This document shows, one piece after another, positions 58,142 through 64,000 of a stretch of 64,000 nt of DNA. Under the pieces are notes generated by a model, which did not search any database, had not been told where the DNA came from, and saw nothing but the letters and a program-made list of their open reading frames with translations. The position numbers were made by a program, and so were the translations under genes. How positions within the stretch are numbered: position 1 is the first letter of the stretch; every line of letters begins with the position of its first letter. Source of the stretch: Francisella adeliensis (lineage in GTDB: Bacteria; Pseudomonadota; Gammaproteobacteria; Francisellales; Francisellaceae); contig NZ_CP021781.1 in the NCBI RefSeq assembly GCF_003290445.1, forward strand, positions 1,674,001 to 1,738,000. Direction: 5' to 3'.

Positions 58142-58966
58142 CTAAATAAGTTTCTCACTGATCTCTTTAGAAAGCTCATTAGCTCGGTCAATATTAGCAT
58201 CAATTGCTTCCCTAACTATATCTCCTAGATTGGATTTTTCAAAAACATTTAATGCTGCTGCTGTTATCCCCTTTTTAGATGTTACATTCTCTCTTAGGGT
58301 AGATATACTCTTATCGCTCTGCTTGGCCATTTGAGCTGCCCCTAAGCAAGTTTGTATAACTAGTCGCTCTGCTTTTTCCTTATCTAAACCTTGCTTAACA
58401 ACTGCTGCAACCATACATTCCATGAATTGCAAATAATATGCTGGGCCTGAGCTTGCACAAGCGGCTATTACATCAATCATGCTCTCTTTCTCGACAACCT
58501 CTACAATACCAATTGAACTCATCATATTAATAACCTGCTCTTCATGATCTTTGGTTACATTTTCATTAAAATATATACCTGTTGCTCCAAAACCAATACT
58601 ACTAGGGGTATTAGGTATTGTTCTTGAAATACAAACAGGTTTAGAAAATAATTTTTCATATACAACAACTTCTATTCCAGCCGCTACTGTAACTATTAGT
58701 TGGTCCTTCACTGTATCTTTAATCTCAAGAATCAATTTAGACATTTGTTGAGGCTTTATTGCTAGCACTAAAATATCTGCTTTTTCAACCTCTTCAATTA
58801 AATTCACAGAAACTCTTATTCCATACTTACTTTTAAGACTTTCTCTTTTTAGTTCGTTCCTATCAACAACACATATCGACTGTGACTCATAACTACTATT
58901 AACCATTCCAGAAATCATAGCTTCCGCCATATTTCCACCACCAATAAAACATATACTCTTTATCAT
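58142..58966 (-). CDS. proC: pyrroline-5-carboxylate reductase
   Basis: Last step of proline synthesis, NAD(P)H-dependent. 274 residues. It starts with the Rossmann motif ICFIGGGNMAEAMISGMV, contains LAIKPQQMSKLI, SRTIPNTPSSIGFGATGIYF, and the P5CR signature AACASSGPAYYLQFMECMVA, then TSKKGITAAALNVFEKSNLG. Single gene with its own upstream region; 126 bp separate it from pmrA. Confidence 0.95.
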   Translation of the reverse strand: MIKSICFIGGGNMAEAMISGMVNSSYESQSICVVDRNELKRESLKSKYGIRVSVNLIEEVEKADILVLAIKPQQMSKLILEIKDTVKDQLIVTVAAGIEVVVYEKLFSKPVCISRTIPNTPSSIGFGATGIYFNENVTKDHEEQVINMMSSIGIVEVVEKESMIDVIAACASSGPAYYLQFMECMVAAVVKQGLDKEKAERLVIQTCLGAAQMAKQSDKSISTLRENVTSKKGITAAALNVFEKSNLGDIVREAIDANIDRANELSKEISEKLI

Positions 58967-59057
58967 AACGTCCCCTGCATTTAAAAATCAATTTCTAACA
59001 AATGGTATCATTTTGATACAATATTGTTAATCACATATAAACCAAATTAATACTGGC

Positions 59058-59648
59058 ATGAAAAATATAGTACTTGCATCAAGCAATAAAGGTAAAATAA
59101 AAGAATTTAGTGAAATATTTTCTACAATTGATGTTCAAATAACACCTCAAACTCAATTTAATATAAATGACGCAGATGAAACTGGTCTAACATTTATAGA
59201 AAATGCAATAATCAAAGCTAGAAACTGCTGTAAAGAAACAAACTTACCATCTATAGCAGACGACTCGGGCCTAGAGGTTGATTCATTGAATGGCGATCCT
59301 GGCATATATTCTGCAAGATATGCTGGCTCTCATGGTGATGATATCGCAAATATAAATAAACTACTTAAAGAATTAGAAGGTTCAAAAAAGCGCGAAGCTA
59401 GATTTATTTGCGCTCTAGTTTATATGCGTCATGAAAATGATCCTACACCAATAATTTCCATAGGTAAATTAGAAGGCTCTATCACATTTGAACCTATAGG
59501 AAACAATGGTTTTGGCTATGACTCTATTTTTCTTGAACCAAATCATAGTAAAACTTTAGCTCAACTAGATAGTAGTCTCAAAAACTCTATAAGTCATCGC
59601 TCGAAAGCTCTAAGTCAACTTATCGAGCAAATTAAATCTGAAATATAG
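59058..59648 (+). CDS. rdgB: XTP/dITP diphosphatase (non-canonical purine NTPase)
   Basis: House-cleaning enzyme that removes ITP, dITP and XTP from the nucleotide pool. 196 residues beginning with the family pattern [20 protein letters not shown], followed by [20 protein letters not shown] and [11 protein letters not shown], and [15 protein letters not shown]. Ends [11 protein letters not shown] as expected. Divergent from proC. No strong ribosome site before the ATG. Confidence 0.95.
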   Translation: MKNIVLASSNKGKIKEFSEIFSTIDVQITPQTQFNINDADETGLTFIENAIIKARNCCKETNLPSIADDSGLEVDSLNGDPGIYSARYAGSHGDDIANINKLLKELEGSKKREARFICALVYMRHENDPTPIISIGKLEGSITFEPIGNNGFGYDSIFLEPNHSKTLAQLDSSLKNSISHRSKALSQLIEQIKSEI

Positions 59649-59728
59649 CACTTCTATGGTAAATATTCTTGAATTATATATGCTATAATTAACGAAAAGT
59701 ATAGAACAGGGTTTGTCTTTTTTGTAGG

Positions 59729-61033
59729 GTGGATAATATTAAAAAAATAATCTATAACATATTAACTCACTTGTATTCTAGTCTTTTTCTAGTCTATATT
59801 CCTATTGTCTATTTAAAAAAACTTAAAAGAAGTCTAAATAACAATCAATACCGTCTAAGATGGTCTGAACGTTTTGCTATAACACCGTTACGCTTAAAAG
59901 ATAGCATCTGGATTCACTCAGTTTCCGTTGGCGAATCACTTTCTGCTGAACCTTTAGTTAGAAAACTTTTAAACGACTTCCCTAATGAAAATATTGTTAT
60001 AACAACTACAACACCAACAGGTAGTGATGTTATAAGACGCTTATATGACAACCATAAAAATGTTCATCACATGTATATTCCTTATGATGTTAAACCATTC
60101 ATTAACAGTTTCTTTGCAAAGGTTGATCCAAAGCTATTTATAGTTATTGAAACAGAGATTTGGCCTAATATCCTAGGCAAATGTTTTGCGGAGGATATTC
60201 CAGTCGTAATTACAAACGCTAGATTATCGAAAAAATCACTTAGAAATTACAAGAAAATCCCTTTTGGTGGTGAAATGCTTTTTAGCAAAGTTTCTCATAT
60301 TTGCACACAAACTGAAAAAGATACAAAACGTTTTCTTTCACTTGGTGTTCAAAAAGACAAAGTATCAACAACTGGAAACTTAAAATATAATCTTGTGACT
60401 CCCAAAGATCTGGCGAATCAAACACATAGTTTAAAAGAAAGTATTAAACATAGAGCTGTTTGGGTTGCTGGAAGCACTCATTCTGGTGAAGAAAGCATCA
60501 TATTAGAAGCACATAAAGAAATTCTTAAAACTAATCCAGATTGCTTATTGATTATAGTCCCTAGACATAAAGAAAGATTTTGTAATGTTGAAAAGATAAT
60601 TTCAAACAATAACCTAACACTACAAAAACGAAGCTCTAACAAAGAGGAGATCGATGAAAAAACTCAAGTATATCTTGGTGACACTATGGGTGAGCTACTT
60701 CAACTTTACTTTATAGCCGACATAACATTTATGGGTGGTACACTTATTGATAATGGTGGTCATAACTTGCTTGAACCAGCCGCATTAAGAAAACCCATTA
60801 TATCAGGAACAAGCCTATATAATTTCAGTCAAATATCTAAGGCTTTAATTCGTAATAAAGCTTTAATTCGTGTAAGAAATTCACAAGAGCTTGCAACTAA
60901 CATATCAAACCTAATAAAAGATAAGCAAAAATGTTCTGAATTAGCAGACAATTCATATAAAACATTCCAAGCCCATGGCGATGTATTAGACCTACAATAT
61001 AATCAGATCACTAAATTCTTATGTCAAAAGTAA
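59729..61033 (+). CDS. waaA: Kdo transferase WaaA (KdtA)
   Basis: Adds Kdo to lipid IVA in the inner leaflet of the inner membrane. 434 residues, one N-terminal membrane helix (YSSLFLVYIPIVYLKKL), the GT-B N-domain SVGESLSAEPLVRKLL, ETEIWPNIL, and the C-domain with VAGSTHSGEESIILEA, PRHKERF, MGGTLIDNGGHNLLEPAALR and KPIISG. Starts at GTG 59729; no alternative ATG gives the full N-terminal helix. Overlaps the next gene by 13 bp. Whether it adds one or two Kdo cannot be read. Confidence 0.93.
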   Translation: MDNIKKIIYNILTHLYSSLFLVYIPIVYLKKLKRSLNNNQYRLRWSERFAITPLRLKDSIWIHSVSVGESLSAEPLVRKLLNDFPNENIVITTTTPTGSDVIRRLYDNHKNVHHMYIPYDVKPFINSFFAKVDPKLFIVIETEIWPNILGKCFAEDIPVVITNARLSKKSLRNYKKIPFGGEMLFSKVSHICTQTEKDTKRFLSLGVQKDKVSTTGNLKYNLVTPKDLANQTHSLKESIKHRAVWVAGSTHSGEESIILEAHKEILKTNPDCLLIIVPRHKERFCNVEKIISNNNLTLQKRSSNKEEIDEKTQVYLGDTMGELLQLYFIADITFMGGTLIDNGGHNLLEPAALRKPIISGTSLYNFSQISKALIRNKALIRVRNSQELATNISNLIKDKQKCSELADNSYKTFQAHGDVLDLQYNQITKFLCQK

Positions 61034-61899
61034 AACTAGAAATATTTGATAATTTTGCAAAACAGTACTTTAATGAGCTGAAATGCCCCTCTAGCAATCT
61101 AATAAATGCCATGAAGTATAGCTTTTTTAGTGGAGGTAAAAGAATTAGAGCTCAACTAGTTTATATTGTCTCAGAAATGTTTGGTGTAAGCATTCAAGAA
61201 AGCAACAAAATCGCTTTTGCTATAGAGGCTATACACACCTACTCACTTATACATGATGATTTACCCGCGATGGACAACGACTCTCTTCGTAGGGGGGTTC
61301 CTACTTGCCACATAAAATATAATGATGCTACAGCAATTTTAGCTGGTGACGCATTACAGTCCATAGCTTTCAAGGTCCTACAAGATTTAGATATAAAAGA
61401 TGTCAAAGTGCTAAAGAAAGTAAATTCTATACTTGCAGACTGCTCTGGTACTGATGGAATGGTGGCTGGTCAGCAGTTAGATATTGACGGCGAAAATAAT
61501 AATTTAGATATTGATAACTTAAAAATAGTACATATAAATAAAACTGCAAAGATGTTTTGTGCAAGTATGTTAATACCATACACTGTTTCTAACAACTACA
61601 ATAAAAATATTGCTAAAACCCTCGAACATATAGCAATCCTTACTGGGCTATGTTTCCAAATAAAAGATGATATTCTTGATGTTACAAAATCAACTAAAGA
61701 GCTTGGTAAAACATCTGCAAAAGACATATCATCAAACAAATCGACCTATGTATCCTTACTTGGTATCGAAAAAGCAAATGAATTACTCAATACTATGACA
61801 TACGAAATACTAGAAAGTATTATGAGTATAGAAAGTAGCTCAGTTAACTGTAGCAAACTTAAAAATATTATCAAACTAGTTATTAATAGAAACCATTAG
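61021..61899 (+). CDS. ispA: polyprenyl (farnesyl) diphosphate synthase
   Basis: 292 residues. The first Asp-rich motif is DDLPAMDND (HDDLPAMDNDSLRRG), the second is CFQIKDDILDVT, with GGKRIRAQL near residue 40. Residue spacing (two extra residues in the first motif, DDxxxxD) is that of bacterial farnesyl diphosphate synthases. Makes C15 precursors of ubiquinone and undecaprenyl phosphate. Start overlaps waaA, so the two are coupled. Confidence 0.93.
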   Translation: MSKVKLEIFDNFAKQYFNELKCPSSNLINAMKYSFFSGGKRIRAQLVYIVSEMFGVSIQESNKIAFAIEAIHTYSLIHDDLPAMDNDSLRRGVPTCHIKYNDATAILAGDALQSIAFKVLQDLDIKDVKVLKKVNSILADCSGTDGMVAGQQLDIDGENNNLDIDNLKIVHINKTAKMFCASMLIPYTVSNNYNKNIAKTLEHIAILTGLCFQIKDDILDVTKSTKELGKTSAKDISSNKSTYVSLLGIEKANELLNTMTYEILESIMSIESSSVNCSKLKNIIKLVINRNH

Positions 61900-61944
61900 A
61901 GTTATTTGCTACAATTAGCTAAATCTTATTTAATAAATTTCATA

Positions 61945-62703
61945 ATGTTAATGATGCAAAAAATATATGCTTGGCTAGTTCATCTATTTACATCTTTAGG
62001 GGCTGTATTTGGGATTCTTGCCATTATTTTCTCAATAGAAGCTGCAAAAGCTAGTACTTTAGGTCAAATTGACTTATTTCACCACAATATCAAGTTATCT
62101 ATGTATAGTATTATAGCAGCTGTTTTTATTGACTCAATAGATGGTAGTTTAGCCAGACTTGTTGATATTAAAAAACTTGCTCCTATTGATGGTGCCTTAT
62201 TAGATAATATTATTGATTTCACAACTTATTCTATTGTTCCTTGTATATGGATATATGTTTCAAGTGTTGTCAGCGATCAATGGCTTATCCCGATCATAGT
62301 AATGATCACTATCTCCTCTTCATACCAGTTCTGTCAGCTAAACGCTAAAACAGATGATAACTTTTTTGTAGGCTTTCCTAGCTATTGGAATGTTATAGTG
62401 ATGTTTATGTTATGTTTCCAAAGTTCTCAGTTAATTAATGGATTAGTAATTATTGTTTTAGCAATTTTTTCATTTATTCCAATAAAATATATATACCTAT
62501 CAAGAACTGAGCGTATTAGTAAAAGTAAACATGTAAAAACTTTTACTTTTATCTTCACAATGATTGCATCAATATGCACTTTTCTTGCAGTCTTAATGTA
62601 CCCAATAAAAACTCCCACTCCTATTATTTCAATCATCATGGTTTTCACTGTTTTTTATATACTTTTTAGTTTCAAATTAAACCTTAAAAATTCTGATAAC
62701 TAG
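61945..62703 (+). CDS. pcs: CDP-alcohol phosphatidyltransferase, probably phosphatidylcholine synthase
   Basis: Integral membrane protein with about seven hydrophobic segments. The CDP-alcohol signature is DSIDGSLARLVDIKKLAPID followed by GALLDNIID, with about 11 residues between AR and G instead of the usual 8; this longer spacing is a feature of bacterial phosphatidylcholine synthases. FFVGFPSYWNVIVMF and the opening YAWLVHLFTSLGAVFG also fit Pcs, which joins choline to CDP-diacylglycerol. I use ATG 61945; ATG 61954 or a TTG at 61906 are possible, and no ribosome site decides. Follows ispA by 45 bp. Confidence 0.78.
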   Translation: MLMMQKIYAWLVHLFTSLGAVFGILAIIFSIEAAKASTLGQIDLFHHNIKLSMYSIIAAVFIDSIDGSLARLVDIKKLAPIDGALLDNIIDFTTYSIVPCIWIYVSSVVSDQWLIPIIVMITISSSYQFCQLNAKTDDNFFVGFPSYWNVIVMFMLCFQSSQLINGLVIIVLAIFSFIPIKYIYLSRTERISKSKHVKTFTFIFTMIASICTFLAVLMYPIKTPTPIISIIMVFTVFYILFSFKLNLKNSDN

Positions 62704-62769
62704 CTTTATAATTTAATCCCGTTATATGCTAATATATTAAGTATTACATTTATATTTGAAGAATTGACA

Positions 62770-63579
62770 ATGGAAGTACTGAGCTTAGCTGAGCGTCAAA
62801 AATTATTTGTTGATAATATTTTTCCTTATAAGCATAACATCCCAAGAAATATATATGAAAAACAAAAATATCACCTGCAAATAGAACTATTAAAATTACA
62901 GCGCTGGATTAAAGAAAATAATAAAAAATTACTTATTATTTTTGAAGGCCGAGATGCTGCTGGAAAAGGTGGTGCCATTAAAAGAATGATGGAACACTTG
63001 AATCCTCGTGGTGCTAAGGTTGTTGCTCTAGAAAAGCCTAGTGAAAGAGAACGCGACCAGTGGTATTTTCAAAGGTATATTAAACACCTACCCTCAGGAG
63101 GTGAAATAACTCTATTTGATAGATCTTGGTACAATCGAGCTGGTGTAGAAAAAGTGATGGGGTTTTGTACTGAACGAGAATATTTCTCATTCTTAGAACA
63201 AGTGCCTATGCTTGAAAAAATGCTCACCAATAGTGGGACTATAATAATAAAGTTTTGGTTCTCAGTAAGCCAGGACGAACAGAGAAAAAGATTTGAAGCC
63301 CGCGAACAACATCCTCTTAAACAATGGAAATTAAGCCCTGTTGATAAAGCGTCATTAGATAAATGGGAAGACTATACTGAGGCTAAAGAAAGAATGTTTA
63401 TTTATACAGATAAACCTTATGCCCCATGGGTTATTGTTAAATCAGATGATAAAAAAAGAGCTAGACTTAATGCTATCAGATACATTCTCAACAGTATTGA
63501 TTACGATAATAAATCTCCAGAAGTTGCAATTCCACCAGATCCTTTAATTGTTGGCTCATCCTCTAAAATATACAAATAA
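62770..63579 (+). CDS. ppk2: polyphosphate kinase 2, class I
   Basis: Transfers phosphate between polyphosphate and nucleoside diphosphates. 269 residues from ATG 62770 (a TTG six bases earlier is less likely). Walker A GRDAAGKGG (residues 60-68) is followed by ALEKPSERERDQWYFQRYIK, Walker B LFDRSWYNRAGVE, and the lid RKRFEAREQHPLKQWKLSP. One PPK2 domain, as in the class I enzymes. An alternative name is polyphosphate:NDP phosphotransferase. Last gene before the tRNA. Confidence 0.93.
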   Translation: MEVLSLAERQKLFVDNIFPYKHNIPRNIYEKQKYHLQIELLKLQRWIKENNKKLLIIFEGRDAAGKGGAIKRMMEHLNPRGAKVVALEKPSERERDQWYFQRYIKHLPSGGEITLFDRSWYNRAGVEKVMGFCTEREYFSFLEQVPMLEKMLTNSGTIIIKFWFSVSQDEQRKRFEAREQHPLKQWKLSPVDKASLDKWEDYTEAKERMFIYTDKPYAPWVIVKSDDKKRARLNAIRYILNSIDYDNKSPEVAIPPDPLIVGSSSKIYK

Positions 63580-63607
63580 TTTTTCAACGATAAAATCAAA
63601 TAATATA

Positions 63608-63636
63608 TTGACTAATCAAGTCGATTTAAATATAAT
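63608..63636 (+). promoter_or_regulatory. promoter of the CAT-anticodon tRNA
   Basis: -35 TTGACT (63608-63613), a 17-bp spacer and a consensus -10 TATAAT (63631-63636), ending 14 bp before the mature tRNA 5' end. This is the best sigma-70 match I found in the window. Confidence 0.82.
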
Positions 63637-63650
63637 TGCTCTCATGTTTT

Positions 63651-63727
63651 GGGCCTATAGCTCAGTTGGTTAGAGCGCCGGACTCATAATCCGTAGGTCG
63701 TAGGTTCGAGTCCTACTGGGCCCACCA
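63651..63727 (+). tRNA. tRNA with CAT anticodon (Met elongator or Ile2)
   Basis: 77-nt tRNA with acceptor GGGCCTA/TGGGCCC, D-arm GCTC...GAGC, anticodon loop CTCATAA, T-arm GTAGG/CCTAC and an encoded CCA. The anticodon CAT leaves two options: elongator Met, or Ile2 whose C34 is changed to lysidine by TilS. The C4-G69 pair and A73 fit Ile identity; the other evidence is neutral. The outermost anticodon-stem pair is C27/T43, a mismatch. Not initiator Met, because the acceptor stem is fully paired. Confidence 0.9.
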
Positions 63728-63832
63728 AACATTACATATCTTAAAGCTGTAATAATTTATAAAATTACACTTAAAGCCAAAACATTGTCCTTATAGAAAA
63801 TACTTAGCTAAATAATCATAAAATAGATTCAT

Positions 63833-64000
63833 CTAATTCGTATATAAGATAGAATCCTGATGTTTAGAATCATCCCATATCTGCTCTTCATCCAGACTAG
63901 TTTCAATTAACTCAATAATTGCACCATTTTCTTCAATTATAGCAACCTTAAAGTCCCTCATAGGGAAGTATGGTTCTAAAAGAATATTCTTACCCTTAAC
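63833..64000 (-). CDS. C-terminal part of a probable VOC/glyoxalase-family protein
   Basis: Open frame entering from the right edge and stopping at 63833-63835. The 55 visible residues include NILLEPYFPMRDFKVAIIEE followed by NGAIIELIE, the closing strand and metal-ligand Glu pattern of vicinal-oxygen-chelate (glyoxalase/bleomycin-resistance) proteins, then an acidic tail. The start lies outside the window. The assignment rests on this short piece only. Confidence 0.55.
   Translation of the reverse strand, partial: VKGKNILLEPYFPMRDFKVAIIEENGAIIELIETSLDEEQIWDDSKHQDSILYTN

Noticed and set aside
63755-63780. Inverted repeat TGTAAT...ATTACA after the tRNA
   Set aside because: Pure A/T stem, no T-run after it; too weak to call a terminator.

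Overview
The window comes from an AT-rich gammaproteobacterial chromosome. Gene content and order point to Francisella or a close Francisellaceae relative: an orphan PmrA/QseB-type regulator heading lepB-rnc-truB-rnr, a 16S-tRNA-Ile-tRNA-Ala-23S-5S operon, class I PPK2, GSII-type glutamine synthetase and a clustered Mla system. The species cannot be fixed from the sequence alone. Most of the window is dense housekeeping sequence with short gaps. The exceptions are a stretch near 14-16.5 kb and an accessory island at about 23.7-31.3 kb.

Layout. 0-2.7 kb: the end of an unrecognised gene, catabolic-type acetolactate synthase and an HD-domain protein, all on the minus strand. 2.8-8.1 kb: a complete rRNA operon on the minus strand with promoter and terminator. 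8.2-16.5 kb: proline iminopeptidase, an HXXEE membrane protein, lipocalin, holA, a GSII glutamine synthetase beside an animal-type glutaminase with ankyrin repeats, yqhA, a GNAT enzyme, small exported proteins and a broken paralogue. 16.5-23.7 kb: lysS, a Na+/H+ antiporter, prfB with a programmed +1 frameshift, a secreted nitrilase-like protein, and dnaX with a (CAACCG)13 repeat. 23.7-31.3 kb: a secreted-protein island. It holds a 732-residue exported protein of unknown function, an intact LuxR-type regulator and its decayed tandem copy, a small membrane protein missed by length cut-offs, a GH18-like protein with Gln at the catalytic Glu position, and a GDSL lipase. 31.3-38.2 kb: Spx/ArsC-like protein, MarC, Nudix, fumarase, a TSUP permease and recG. 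38.3-48.3 kb: lptM-like lipoprotein, rpmBG, minCDE, mlaFEDCB, a BolA-like gene, an MFS transporter, mlaA and ubiG. 48.7-52.6 kb: a five-gene lipid-modification operon (cyclopropane synthase to desaturase). 52.6-58.0 kb: pmrA-lepB-rnc-truB-rnr. 58.1-64 kb: proC, rdgB, waaA, a polyprenyl synthase, a probable phosphatidylcholine synthase, ppk2, a CAT-anticodon tRNA and the end of a VOC-like gene.

Main discovery candidate. A 16-bp inverted repeat, CTAGTA-N4-TACTAG, occurs four times between 26.1 and 29.7 kb. All four copies lie in intergenic DNA of the secreted-protein island: upstream of the 732-residue protein, upstream of the LuxR-type gene, upstream of the small membrane protein, and between the divergent GH18-like and GDSL genes. 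For the last pair it sits about 40 bp upstream of plausible start sites on both sides. I infer that the LuxR solo binds these sites and switches on a small set of secreted proteins.

A second theme is the envelope: the complete inner-membrane/periplasmic Mla machine with MlaA close by, LptM-like, WaaA, a Pcs-like enzyme, MarC, YqhA, and an operon predicted to cyclopropanate and desaturate lipid acyl chains. Decay is also visible: a tandem luxR pseudogene and a truncated copy of a small exported gene, each with an internal in-frame deletion.
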